This document shows, in pieces, positions 10,301 through 17,837 of a stretch of 64,000 nucleotides of DNA. The notes below the pieces were generated by a model. The model was not told where the DNA came from. It did no database searches and was given only the letters and a program-made list of their open reading frames with translations. Source of the DNA: UBA4416 sp040387555 (lineage in GTDB: Bacteria > Bacteroidota > Bacteroidia > B-17B0 > Aurantibacillaceae). The first letter of the stretch is position 1, and every line of letters begins with the position of its first letter. Location: positions 62,001 to 126,000 of the forward strand of contig JAZKDO010000001.1 of assembly GCA_040387555.1 (NCBI GenBank), given 5' to 3'. A program made the position numbers and the translations under genes.

Positions 10301-10739
10301 TTCCTCCGGGTAATGGCGCTGAAATACTAAAAACCTGGAATTGAGCAGCTGTCGAAGGTCCGGATTCTTTACAACAACAGTTATTAGCTGTTACATTAAT
10401 AGTGTAAGTACAACTAACTGTAGAGGTAAATGCCCAAAATAAACTGTTTTCAACAGATCCACTCCAATCGCTTCCAGATCCGCTTGAAGGATTAAAAGTC
10501 GCGTCACAGTCCCAATTTTGGTACAAATCTCCACCTGGTTGTGCAATTGGACAAGACCCACCAGCATTACAAGCAGCGTCATTAGTAGCTAAGCCCATTT
10601 GCGCCTGAGAAATAGAAAAACTGGTTGCGCAATTAGAGATTATGGTAGGACTATCAGCACAATCATTCGCCGGTGCCTGAGCAAAAACATAATTGGAACC
10701 TATTAAAAGTAACAGGATTATTTTGTATATATTTTTCAT
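4329..10739 (-). CDS. Giant repetitive T9SS type B surface protein (2136 aa)
   Basis: This is the largest gene in the window. It has a signal peptide (about 1-20, ending YVFAQ) and an N-terminal beta domain (about 25-200) with several cysteines, including a CCC run at about 121-123. Eight near-identical 67-69-aa repeats span residues 293-830 (signature TTYVWSTGATTSSIS, then GVYTVTG). About fifteen more divergent CHU/Ig-like repeats follow (signature MNYTWTAPAGG). A PKD-like domain (YSWNFGD, about 1970-2050) precedes the C-terminal T9SS type B sorting domain (2052-2136, VPNVFTPNGDG, FNRWG). The composition is extremely rich in Thr/Ser/Val, with a Cys pair per repeat. An extended surface fibre or adhesin fits best. 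No enzymatic domain was seen. Confidence 0.9.
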   Translation of the reverse strand: MKNIYKIILLLLIGSNYVFAQAPANDCADSPTIISNCATSFSISQAQMGLATNDAACNAGGSCPIAQPGGDLYQNWDCDATFNPSSGSGSDWSGSVENSLFWAFTSTVSCTYTINVTANNCCCKESGPSTAAQFQVFSISAPLPGGTIMNYYGGNGGFTGAQTLTVPVTANRQVIIAVDGVNGSDCDVFVSVTPAAGCGCAVVSPCTGLSSLVYGGPFCKSLASTVTPTVTGSGAFTGGTYSATPAGLSFNSSTGVITPSLSTASTYTVTYAVASSTACPAVSINTVITINANPTVAVSNATNCAGSPVTLTATSATTYSWSTGATTASISVSPTTTTVYTVTGTTSGCTDTKTVSVTTTASPTVTVSSATTCAGTPVTFTATGATTYSWSTGAATSTISTSTAGVYTVTGTQNGCTNTKTVSLTVTANPTVAVANATTCAGIAAILTASNATTYVWSTGATTSSISTSTAGVYTVTGTTNGCTDTKTVSLTVTPNPTVAVTNATTCAGVAAVLTASNATTYVWSTGATTSSISTSTAGVYTVTGTTSGCTDTKTVSLTVTPNPTVAVANATTCAGTAAVLTASNATTYVWSTGATTSSISTSTAGIYTVTGTTNGCSNTKTVSLTVTANPTVAVANATTCAGIAAILTASNATTYVWSTGATTSSISTSTAGVYTVTGTTNGCTDTKTVSLTVTPNPTVAVANATTCAGIAAVLTASNATTYVWSTGATTSSISTSTTGVYTVTGTTNGCTDTKTVSLTVTPNPTVAVANATTCPGVAAIITASNATTYVWSTGATTSSISTSTGGVYTVTGTTNGCTDTKTVSLTVSPTPTTAASASGNITCTTPTINLTSTLAGVNYTWTAPSGGVLGSANSQSTTASGAGGTYTLNVISGANCTFSTTVSVTQNTTAPSGVTTIPTQTLGCGSATVVTLTGAALTPTNATANWAGPSVAGPTNSFVTTANGAGVYTLTVTNPANGCTTPSVVTVFGNAGAPSFTINPITNTITCTNTLVTVSISTTVSPVSYAWSGTGIVGATNGASITVNQGGTFNFTLTNTTNSCTASNNTVVVQNTTIPTTTASTTGSLTCATTTVTLNSTLPGMNYTWTAPAGGSVSTATTQATIASGAAGIYTLSVMDPSNNCAYSTTTNVTQNITQPITTATVSGVVNCITSTVTLGTPLAGMDYTWTSPAGGSVSTSTTQTTVGTGAGDYSLTVVDPSNGCTYATTATAATDMMPPSGVSAGSNQILTCPSNSVTLTGTLTSPANPTVSWTGPGVCGTATTLVTFACAAGDYTLTVTDPANGCSTSSVVNVAPNAGAPTVTISSAAVTVDCNNTVQTVTVTSTPNTDVTYSWNTPPAVLSPDGSVAGFSASSTTDTFICTVTNTLSNCTETVQLVVTTNTTVPVIVVSNTQTLTCATTTAAITLTTTPASGVTYTWSSGSGFSGQGNDTIIVNAVDNYSVTVLDAANGCTNTANTNVILNNTPPSGFSAGSDQTLTCSAGTASVTLTGTTGTPANSTLLWTGPSICAAVTVTDIATSACGQGNYSLTATDPANGCSFTSTVQVFPSLGAPAVSNDPVTTINCTNTLVTVGITTTVSPVSYAWSGTGIVGTNTLSSISVDQGGTFTYTVTDLSSNCTTISTQTVAQNTTPPVTTETVAGVVNCITSTVTLGSPLSGMSYTWTAPSAGSISTSSTQATIATGAGDYSLTVVDPANGCSYSTTVTVTQNTTTPITTATITGVIDCITPTVTVGTPLSGMNYTWTAPAGGSVSTSSTQTTIGTGAGDYSLTVVDPANGCAYSTTVNAATTANVPVATIAVTSSNSAITCQSPTVSLIANVNPPATYNYTWTSSGSLSQTENATSGATYTVFVKNPSNGCQTFTTITIASNVTIPNVSASNTVIPCGAFSTEAVATSTDAVSFNWTTLNGSIISSTLGIATVGSPGVYSVSVTDPSNGCTNGTSIVVTQNNITAAFTANPVSGTAPLSVGFTNQSTGASNYSWNFGDITSLDNSSILTDPSHVFNGLGTYTVVLTASSGTCVSTATISIEVLENSSIIVPNVFTPNGDGSNDMFKIVTTGIEELNCDIFNRWGTKLKSISSVNDSWDGGGNSAGTYFFILTAKGYDGKEYKQEGFISMFK
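8656..8855 (-). repeat. 200-bp perfect duplicate, copy A (unit 6 of the array)
   Basis: Identical base for base to 9259-9458, exactly three repeat units (603 bp) away. The bases flanking both ends (8655 and 8856) already differ from the other copy. The intervening units differ at many synonymous sites. Confidence 0.93.
9259..9458 (-). repeat. 200-bp perfect duplicate, copy B (unit 3 of the array)
   Basis: Second copy of the 200-bp identical segment at 8656-8855. The repeat boundary almost coincides with one 67-codon unit (residues 429-495). Confidence 0.93.
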
Positions 10740-10811
10740 ATTTTTTTGAAATTTAATTCTAAAACTGGATTTGATTTTTAGTATTATGCTTTTAGTAGCC
10801 TAAAGAGTTAT

Positions 10812-11210
10812 TTATCGTGAAATTTTCTTGTTAATTACATCAACTTCTAGCATTTCACTCTTTTTAGTGATTAAATCTGCATCTGCATGAACAATATAAT
10901 AAACTTGCTTTGAAACTTTATTAATGATGTCGTTATCATTATAGATTCTATTTAAATAGTAGAATAGCTCGTTTTCATTTTTTAATAGAAAAAAGGTATT
11001 TTGATTTTCATCCACAAAATAATGATGACTTTCTTTGGCGTATTTTTCTAAGTTACTGGTATCCAAATTCATAGAAGACAATTGAATTTGAGAAATATGT
11101 CTGAGTTCTACATTTTTTTTCAATTGCACATTTGATGTGTTTGACTGAGCTTTCAAATTAATTGATTGAAGAAATAAACATAAAAAAACAACAGAGAAAA
11201 TCTTTTTCAT
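10812..11210 (-). CDS. Small exported protein of unknown function
   Basis: The 132-aa protein has a clear N-terminal signal peptide (about 1-21, ending NLKAQ) and a charged mature part with no recognised domain. The mature part is rich in Asn, Glu and Lys and ends in KKISR. It has no T9SS sorting domain and no lipobox, so it is probably periplasmic. It lies 72 nt upstream of the 2136-aa surface protein gene on the same strand, so the two could be co-transcribed. A secreted helper of that adhesin is possible, but nothing in the sequence proves it. Confidence 0.7.
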   Translation of the reverse strand: MKKIFSVVFLCLFLQSINLKAQSNTSNVQLKKNVELRHISQIQLSSMNLDTSNLEKYAKESHHYFVDENQNTFFLLKNENELFYYLNRIYNDNDIINKVSKQVYYIVHADADLITKKSEMLEVDVINKKISR

Positions 11211-11295
11211 GAGCTTTATGGGTTTGATAAACTGATTTTTTAATTATAACCGTCCGCAATTTACAAAAATTAAGCCAAAAAACGCTAATTTTGAA

Positions 11296-11326
11296 TTTGC
11301 GAGAAAGTAAAAATAAATATATTTGA
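11296..11326 (+). promoter_or_regulatory. Bacteroidota-type promoter
   Basis: A TTTG at 11296-11299 is followed after 19 bp by TATATTTG at 11319-11326, an exact match to the TAnnTTTG -7 consensus of Bacteroidota housekeeping sigma. Transcription would start near 11333. It reads toward a hairpin at 11366-11392 and toward the gene at 11579. Confidence 0.6.
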
Positions 11327-11332
11327 ACCTAT

Positions 11333-11398
11333 TAAAAAACTATTTACTCATTGAAACGACTACTTCACGTATTTAATTAAGAAAAATACGTGTTTTTT
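11333..11398 (+). ncRNA. Candidate small RNA or leader attenuator
   Basis: The stretch 11211-11578 contains no convincing gene. From the predicted start near 11333, about 33 nt of unstructured sequence leads to a hairpin with a perfect 9-bp stem CACGTATTT/AAATACGTG (11366-11374 with 11384-11392). The hairpin is followed at once by six T, as in an intrinsic terminator. The predicted product is about 65 nt. If termination is incomplete, the same unit would act as an attenuated leader for the membrane-protein gene 180 nt further on. The stem is AT-rich, so it may be weak. Confidence 0.4.
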
Positions 11399-11578
11399 GA
11401 TATCAATTTTTATCTCATCTTATTTTTCATTAAAAAAACGCTTTTTTTTCTTTTAAATATTTAAAACTTTTATTAAAGCACTTTCAATGAAAAAACAATC
11501 TTTTATGAAAAATTAAAATTAGTAAGCACTGCAAATATGAAAATAACTATTACGAGGTTTTTGTTTAGTTTTACATAG

Positions 11579-12538
11579 GTGCAAAAAAAGATAAAAAAAA
11601 CCCTTACTCTGGCAATTAAAATACTTATCGGTATTTTAAGTTTTTGGATTATTTATAGTCGTCTTATTCAAATTCCCTATTTAAAAGAACAGTTTAGTAC
11701 CATCTTTCAAGATCCCCGAATGTATATGATTATGATTGTGGCACTTTTTTTAATGCCCTTTAATTGGGGAATTGAGAGCTACAAATGGAAATTAGTGACT
11801 ACACAAATAGAAGGAATTCCCTATAAAATTGCATTGAAATCAGTTTTTTCCGGAATTTGTGTGGGAAATATAACTCCGGGCCGTGCCATGGAATTTTTAG
11901 CAAAAATCTATTTTTTTAAACCTAAAAACAGACCAGATGTAACCGTACTACATTTCATTAACGGAATGTTTCAAATGCTAATCACTGTTACCGTGGGTTT
12001 AATGGCTGTTTCATTTAAATTAAGCCAAACAAACAAGGCTTCAAATTTTATTTATTATGTCATTATTGGAGGCATTTTCTTAATACTGTTTTTTTGTTGG
12101 GCTATTTTAAATGTATCATTTATTCAAAATAAATTAAAACGGTTAAAATGGTTTAAAATAAATGAAACTGCACAAATCCATTTTTCTAAATCGCTTATTA
12201 TTCAATTAATCAGTCTTTCAATTCTCCGCTATCTTGTATTTACATCACAGTTTCTTATTCTTTTTAATGCACTGTCTCCTCAAAATAATTTACTCGAAAC
12301 ATTCATGAGCATTGCCGCCTATTTTATGCTAACCAGTTTAATACCCATGGTTAGTTTTATAGAACCAGCCATCAGAGCTGCTATTGCCTTATTTGTTTTT
12401 AATACCGGCGATAACACAGTTTATGTTGTTCTATCATCTACATTTGTATGGCTCATCAACGTAGTTGTGCCTAGTATAATTGGCTACATTATTATTTTAA
12501 GGGAAAAAATAGATTTCAGATCGGCCCGTGCTAATTGA
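11579..12538 (+). CDS. Lysylphosphatidylglycerol synthase TM-domain / YbhN-like membrane protein
   Basis: The 319-aa protein is strongly hydrophobic, with about eight membrane segments. It has the spacing and motifs of the UPF0104 (PF03706) flippase-like family, including SGICVGNITPGRAMEF near residue 90 and a conserved basic LRY near 210. It lacks the C-terminal aminoacyl-transfer domain of MprF, so it is a stand-alone transmembrane part, often linked to lipid or glycan export. The start is GTG at 11579, with no better in-frame ATG upstream of the first membrane helix. It overlaps the next glycosyltransferase by 11 nt, so the two are translationally coupled and probably work on the same lipid-linked substrate. 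Confidence 0.8.
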   Translation: MQKKIKKTLTLAIKILIGILSFWIIYSRLIQIPYLKEQFSTIFQDPRMYMIMIVALFLMPFNWGIESYKWKLVTTQIEGIPYKIALKSVFSGICVGNITPGRAMEFLAKIYFFKPKNRPDVTVLHFINGMFQMLITVTVGLMAVSFKLSQTNKASNFIYYVIIGGIFLILFFCWAILNVSFIQNKLKRLKWFKINETAQIHFSKSLIIQLISLSILRYLVFTSQFLILFNALSPQNNLLETFMSIAAYFMLTSLIPMVSFIEPAIRAAIALFVFNTGDNTVYVVLSSTFVWLINVVVPSIIGYIIILREKIDFRSARAN

Positions 12539-13658
12539 ACTATATATATTCGCCGTTATAAGCATTGCCTATGGCACTCTCATCACATTAGCCATTATAG
12601 GTTTCAATAGATTAAAGCGTACAGTTAAAAATCACAGTGCTGATAATTCTGAATTTATTTCGATTTTGGTATCTGCACGCAATGAGGCTGTTCATATAGA
12701 TAAATTTCTTTACCAGATTGAAAAACAAAATTTTCCAAAAAATTCTTTCGAAATAATTTTTGTAGATGATAACTCTGAGGATCAAACCCACTTACTTGCC
12801 GAAAATTCACTAAGCAAATCAGGATTACTTTTTAAAATTATAAAGCAAACAGAACATTTTGGAAAAAAACATAACCTTGCATTAGCTATTCAAAAAGCTC
12901 AGGGCAATATTATAATCACAACTGATGCAGATGTCACATACCGACATCCAAACTGGCTTCTCACCATTTCAAATTATTTTAAAGCTTACTCACCCAATTT
13001 GTTAGTAATGCCCGTTGATTTTGAAAACAAAACGGGTATACTTGAAACATTTCAAATAGTGGAAAATATTGCTTTGACCGGTATAACTGCGGGATATGCC
13101 GGCCTTCAAAAACCGTTTATGTGTAATGGCGCTAATTTAGCATTTAAAAAAAATGCTTACAACAAAGTTAACGGGTATAATTCCCATCTACATATTTCTT
13201 CAGGAGAAGACGTTTTTTTACTGGAAGAAATAAAAAAAATAAATCCAAAATCCATTCATTATATCCTTCTCAGAGAACTGATCGTTAAAACAAATCCATT
13301 AACATCTTTAAAAGATTTATTTCAGCAGCGCTTACGATGGGCTTATAAATCAAAATATAATTCGAATCAAATAAATCTTTTGGTGGGGTTTATCATCATT
13401 GCTGCTAATCTTTTATTTGTGGCTTTGTTAGTCGCAATCATCAAAAAATCATTCATTATCCCTTATTTATCGATTTTTGCTCTTTCAAAGTTTGTTTTTG
13501 ATTTTTTGTTGCTATTTTTAGCTTCGGATTTTTTAGGTCGGGTTAAATATATTTGGTGGCTGATTCCTTTTGAATGTGTGTATTGGATGTATGCACTAAT
13601 TATAGGAATAAGTTCAATATTTTTGAAACCTACCTGGAAAGGAAAAAAAACAACATAA
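12528..13658 (+). CDS. Membrane-bound family 2 glycosyltransferase
   Basis: The 376-aa processive-type GT2 has one N-terminal membrane helix (about 4-24). Its GT-A nucleotide-sugar domain carries ISILVSARNE at 44-53, the metal-binding TDAD (D133, D135), a GED acceptor-base motif (226-228) and QxxRW at 267-271, which in related enzymes holds the growing chain. Two or three membrane helices close the protein (about 285-370). The start is GTG inside the end of the upstream flippase-like gene. The sugar donor and acceptor cannot be told. The pairing suggests glycosylation of a lipid carrier or glycolipid. Confidence 0.85.
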   Translation: MLIELYIFAVISIAYGTLITLAIIGFNRLKRTVKNHSADNSEFISILVSARNEAVHIDKFLYQIEKQNFPKNSFEIIFVDDNSEDQTHLLAENSLSKSGLLFKIIKQTEHFGKKHNLALAIQKAQGNIIITTDADVTYRHPNWLLTISNYFKAYSPNLLVMPVDFENKTGILETFQIVENIALTGITAGYAGLQKPFMCNGANLAFKKNAYNKVNGYNSHLHISSGEDVFLLEEIKKINPKSIHYILLRELIVKTNPLTSLKDLFQQRLRWAYKSKYNSNQINLLVGFIIIAANLLFVALLVAIIKKSFIIPYLSIFALSKFVFDFLLLFLASDFLGRVKYIWWLIPFECVYWMYALIIGISSIFLKPTWKGKKTT

Positions 13659-14918
13659 TTGTTATTTAAAAAACGACATACGAACTTTAATTCAGAATCC
13701 CTTTCGGTTCAAACCTGGCGTCGCTTTAAACGTAATAAATTAGCAATGTTTGGGTTGTTATTAATTATACTAGCAACGACTATATCAATACTCGGTTTTT
13801 TAATAACTCCCGATTCTTCGCCCTACGCTAATGATCAGAAACCTGAGTTGCATATAAAAAAACCAGGTTTTAAGTCTCAAATGCTTTTATCAAAAAAAAA
13901 TGAGCTTTCTCATAAAGACGGATTGTTTTATAAAATGATTTTCGGAGAAATCAGTGACTTTACTTCTATACCTGCATATTCATATTCCTTTAAAGGATTT
14001 GATATTATAGTAGAAGAATTTACGGGAAATCAACCAAATAACGGCAGCAAGATTCCATATAATATAGCGGATGTTGTGTATGACATTAACAATAACTATC
14101 CTATAATTAATGATAGTGCAACAAATCAAATTGAATTTTATCAATTAAGCACCGGGGAGAAGCTGAAATTAAATGTTGTTGACTTACAAAAAATCATTAC
14201 TGAAGAACATATAGAAACCAGAAATTATTTACTGGGCACTGACCTTGCTGGCAGAGATCTTCTAAGCAGGCTTATGATCGGAACACGCATCTCATTATCT
14301 GTAGGATTTATTTCTGTTCTCATTTCTATAGTAATCGGGATTCTTTTGGGTGCTTTAGCAGGTTATTTTAGAGGATGGTTGGATGATGTGATTATGTGGT
14401 TGATTAATGTAGTTTGGTCCATACCAACCTTACTATTGGTTATTGCTATTACCTTGGTTTTAGGAAAGGGCATCTTACAGGTTTTTATTGCAGTTGGTTT
14501 AACGATGTGGGTAGATGTTGCGCGTTTAATACGTGGACAAATTTTAAGCATACGCGAAAAAGAATTTGTGGAAGCTGGAAGAGCGTTAGGTTATAAAGAT
14601 ATGCGAATTATTTTGCGTCATATTTTACCAAATGTTATGGGGCCTGTTATTGTAATTGCAGCATCAAATTTTGCGGCAGCCATTTTAACTGAAGCAGGCT
14701 TAAGTTTTTTAGGGATCGGTGCTCAGCCGCCAACACCCTCGTGGGGAGAAATGATTAATGCACACAGAGGATATGTTTTAGTGGATGCTGCTTACCTCGC
14801 ATTCGTTCCGGGACTTGCAATTATGGTATTAGTTCTTGCCTTCATGCTTGTCGGAAACGGTCTGCGTGATGCCCTCGATTCCAAATCACTCGATAGTAAG
14901 CCATTAATGGGGCATTAA
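13659..14918 (+). CDS. DppC/OppC-type ABC transporter permease
   Basis: The 419-aa inner-membrane permease belongs to the peptide/nickel ABC family. It has an OppC N-terminal helix (about 30-49), the LGTDLAGRD motif (192-200), a core of about five helices and the cytoplasmic EAA loop (305-321, EAGRALGYKDM), which docks to the ATPase. Between helix 1 and LGTD lies a periplasmic insert of about 140 residues, longer than in typical DppC. The TTG start at 13659 directly abuts the preceding stop; the first ATG (codon 30) would cut into the first helix. No DppB, ATPase or binding protein lies nearby, so its partners must be elsewhere. Confidence 0.88.
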   Translation: MLFKKRHTNFNSESLSVQTWRRFKRNKLAMFGLLLIILATTISILGFLITPDSSPYANDQKPELHIKKPGFKSQMLLSKKNELSHKDGLFYKMIFGEISDFTSIPAYSYSFKGFDIIVEEFTGNQPNNGSKIPYNIADVVYDINNNYPIINDSATNQIEFYQLSTGEKLKLNVVDLQKIITEEHIETRNYLLGTDLAGRDLLSRLMIGTRISLSVGFISVLISIVIGILLGALAGYFRGWLDDVIMWLINVVWSIPTLLLVIAITLVLGKGILQVFIAVGLTMWVDVARLIRGQILSIREKEFVEAGRALGYKDMRIILRHILPNVMGPVIVIAASNFAAAILTEAGLSFLGIGAQPPTPSWGEMINAHRGYVLVDAAYLAFVPGLAIMVLVLAFMLVGNGLRDALDSKSLDSKPLMGH

Positions 14919-15015
14919 ATCTGTTTTTGATTAAGATTGGTATAAGGCATTTTGTAAAATAAATGTCTAAATTTAAATATCACAAAAGGCTTTAAATTTA
15001 CTGAAACACTCATCT

Positions 15016-17055
15016 ATGAAAAAACTTGCTACATATACATTCATTCTATCTTCCTTATTTTCATTTTCGCAGATTAATTCATATTTGAGGAAGGCAGATA
15101 AAGCTGTTGAGAGAAATAAAATGGATATGGCTAAAAATTTATATTTACAAGCCTATGCCATTGATAAAACCAATTACGAAGCAAATTTAGGGGCTGGCTT
15201 TGTGATGTCAGAATTTATGAGCAAATACGAAGAAGCTCTTCCTTATTTAGAAAGAGCCTATAATAAAAATCAAGTCGACACCTTCCCTGATCTTGTTTTT
15301 TCTTTAGCGAAGTGTTACCAGCATCAGGGCAACTACCAAAAAGCAAGTGAGCTTTATTCAAAATTAAGTGTGAGGATTACTAATGATAAGGAACAGGACC
15401 TATACACAGTAAATGATCTAAAAAAACGAATTGAAGATTGTGAGTTTGCTGATAAATATAAAGACTCCATTTATGACAGAAATATTTATGTAGCTAATAT
15501 GGGTCCGAAAATAAACACCGAGATGGCTGAATATGTACCTGTTGTAAACAATCGAGATGAATTGATATTTACTTCACGTAGAAAAGACTCAGACAATGAG
15601 AAAAGAAGTGACCTTGATGGAAAATATTTTGAAAATATGTATATCAGTAAGTTAGATAAAGGTAAGCCTCAGTCCGTTAGTACATATACATTAATTGATC
15701 CATTGCTGAAAACTAACCATAAGAGAAAACATGTTTCCATTATTTCTTCTTCAAATGATGGAAAAACATTGTTTCTTTATCAAAACAATAAAGTTCACGA
15801 AGTTAAAGCGGATGCTACTACGGCATTGAGCGCAAAGAAACTTTCAAAGCATGTAAATATGGATTATTATCAGAATCATGCTTATATGAGTAAGGATGGT
15901 AACACCCTTTATTTTACAAGTGAAGATGATCGCGGTAATGGTGGGCTGGATATATACAAAACTACAAAGTCTGGCAACGGTGAATGGGGTGTGCCAGAAA
16001 ACCTTGGCAAAACAATTAATACCCCATATGATGAAGACGCTCCTTATCTATCCGATGATGGACAAACACTTTATTTTGCTTCTAAAGGACATCCTGGATT
16101 TGGCGACTATGACATTTATAAAAGTTCGCTCATAAATGGATCTTGGTCGAAGCCTGAAAATTTAAAAAAACCAATTAATTCTTCGGGACATGATATATTT
16201 TATGTACAAGCACAAAATGGTGAAAATAGTTACTTTGCATCCTATAGAACCGGTGGATTTGGAGATATGGATATTTACAAAATTAGTTATTTTGATAAAC
16301 TTCACAAGGAATGTTCAGAACAGTCCAGCTCTTTACTAAGCATAAATTCAAAAATTTCTGACCAAGAATTGAATTTAATGAGCTTTAATGTTAGTCTACA
16401 GGAAAAACTTAAACCTGTTTCTTATCAATGGACATTTAATGAAACCGTTATAGAAAATAATAATGCTGTAATCTCACATAACGTTTCTAATACTGCTTTA
16501 GGTGATTCAATATATGTAAAAGTTGTTGCTACCTGCGATAGTTGTTTAGAACCAATGATACTGTGTAGCTATACCAGGTATCAAAAACCAAAAGAAGAAA
16601 TTGTAGTAAATACGATGGATGAAGCGGGAACAAATCCATACGACGATAAACTAAAACTTTCCTACCTTAATAAAGCAAAAGTTAATTCATATGCACTGGA
16701 TTTAACTCCAATTCATTTCGAATTGAATAAATCAAACATTAACGAAACAGATGCTGCTATCTGGAAAAAAAATATAGAGATTTTAAATCAACATCCGGAA
16801 TTGACGATACTCATATACGGTTTTGCTGATAGTCGCGGTTCAGAAGTCTATAATTTACCTTTATCAAAACAACGGGCTCAAAAAATCAAAGAGTATTTAA
16901 AAGCGCATGGCCTGAAAGCAAACCGTATTGAACAAGTGGTAGGTAAAGGAGAAAGTTTTATTCTAAACAAATGTGTTGATGATGTTGAATGTTCGGATGA
17001 AGAACACCAGCAAAACCGACGCGTAGAATTTATTTTGTTTGAGAAGAAAAAATAG
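15016..17055 (+). CDS. PorE-like TPR / beta-propeller / OmpA-family lipo- or periplasmic protein
   Basis: The 679-aa protein has a signal peptide (about 1-19), TPR helices (about 20-140) and a PD40/WD40-like propeller (about 160-425, blades marked DGNTLYFTSEDD and DGQTLYFASKG). A beta domain with PKD-like features follows (about 440-545). An OmpA C-terminal peptidoglycan-binding domain (560-679) carries GFADSRGS (D605) and LSKQRA. The order TPR-propeller-beta domain-OmpA is that of PorE, the peptidoglycan anchor of the T9SS. In PorE the third domain is a carboxypeptidase regulatory domain, which I do not see here. Several paralogues of this architecture usually exist per genome, so the exact identity is open. 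Confidence 0.8.
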   Translation: MKKLATYTFILSSLFSFSQINSYLRKADKAVERNKMDMAKNLYLQAYAIDKTNYEANLGAGFVMSEFMSKYEEALPYLERAYNKNQVDTFPDLVFSLAKCYQHQGNYQKASELYSKLSVRITNDKEQDLYTVNDLKKRIEDCEFADKYKDSIYDRNIYVANMGPKINTEMAEYVPVVNNRDELIFTSRRKDSDNEKRSDLDGKYFENMYISKLDKGKPQSVSTYTLIDPLLKTNHKRKHVSIISSSNDGKTLFLYQNNKVHEVKADATTALSAKKLSKHVNMDYYQNHAYMSKDGNTLYFTSEDDRGNGGLDIYKTTKSGNGEWGVPENLGKTINTPYDEDAPYLSDDGQTLYFASKGHPGFGDYDIYKSSLINGSWSKPENLKKPINSSGHDIFYVQAQNGENSYFASYRTGGFGDMDIYKISYFDKLHKECSEQSSSLLSINSKISDQELNLMSFNVSLQEKLKPVSYQWTFNETVIENNNAVISHNVSNTALGDSIYVKVVATCDSCLEPMILCSYTRYQKPKEEIVVNTMDEAGTNPYDDKLKLSYLNKAKVNSYALDLTPIHFELNKSNINETDAAIWKKNIEILNQHPELTILIYGFADSRGSEVYNLPLSKQRAQKIKEYLKAHGLKANRIEQVVGKGESFILNKCVDDVECSDEEHQQNRRVEFILFEKKK

Positions 17056-17057
17056 AT

Positions 17058-17837
17058 TTATCTAAAGCTTTCAAAAGCCCCCAACCCAAATAATGAGAAA
17101 TCGTATTTGATTGGATCTTTCGGGTCAAATTTCCTTAGCACAGAAGTAATCTCTTCAACTGCCTGCCAATCATTTTGGGTACGTTTTAATAAGCCAAGTT
17201 TTCGGCTAACATTTCCGGTATGTAAATCTAAAGGTAGACACAGTTGGGACGGTTGAATCTTCTTCCAAACACCAAAGTCAACACCGTGTGTATCTTTACG
17301 AACCATCCACCGCAAAAACATGCATAAGCGTTTGGCACTCGATTTGGCAGACGGATTTGAAATATGTTTTTCTGAACGGTGTTCGTGCGGAGTACTCAAA
17401 AATAATTCTCTGAAATTCGTGATCGCATTTTTTACATCCGGTTCATTTTTTATAAAATTCATAGAGAATGCATTCTCCAAGCCACGATGGTTTAAGTAAA
17501 TATTTTTTAACGCGTTCAAAAAGAAAACACAATCCGTAGCATTAAAGGTTCGATGAACAAATTCATTAAAACGAAGTGCATCTTTCTTTGAAAAATTTAA
17601 AATAAAATCATGTGGCTCATGATTCATTAAACGCATCCATTTATTGCCGTTATTAATGATTGATACCCGTTGTCCCCAGGCAATCGTAGCAATCAAAAAG
17701 CCGGCTATTTCAATATCTTCTTTTTTTGAAAATTGATGAGGAATAGAAATAGGATCTGTTTCAATAAAGGCTGTGTTATTGAATTGAAAATACTTTTCAT
17801 CCAGCAAATCTTTAATATCTGATAAAGAATTTTTCAC
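17058..17837 (-). CDS. TIGR02757 family protein (DUF2400)
   Basis: The 259-aa protein is recognised by LCMFLRWMVRKD, the PLDLHTGNVSRKLGL stretch and the terminal FDPKDPIKYDFSLFGLGAFE. These are hallmarks of the conserved TIGR02757/DUF2400 family, which resembles HhH-type DNA glycosylase folds but has no established reaction. The length is normal for the family. The GTG start overlaps the stop of the upstream MFS gene by one base (TAGTG), so the two are translationally coupled. Confidence 0.88.
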   Translation of the reverse strand: MKNSLSDIKDLLDEKYFQFNNTAFIETDPISIPHQFSKKEDIEIAGFLIATIAWGQRVSIINNGNKWMRLMNHEPHDFILNFSKKDALRFNEFVHRTFNATDCVFFLNALKNIYLNHRGLENAFSMNFIKNEPDVKNAITNFRELFLSTPHEHRSEKHISNPSAKSSAKRLCMFLRWMVRKDTHGVDFGVWKKIQPSQLCLPLDLHTGNVSRKLGLLKRTQNDWQAVEEITSVLRKFDPKDPIKYDFSLFGLGAFESFR

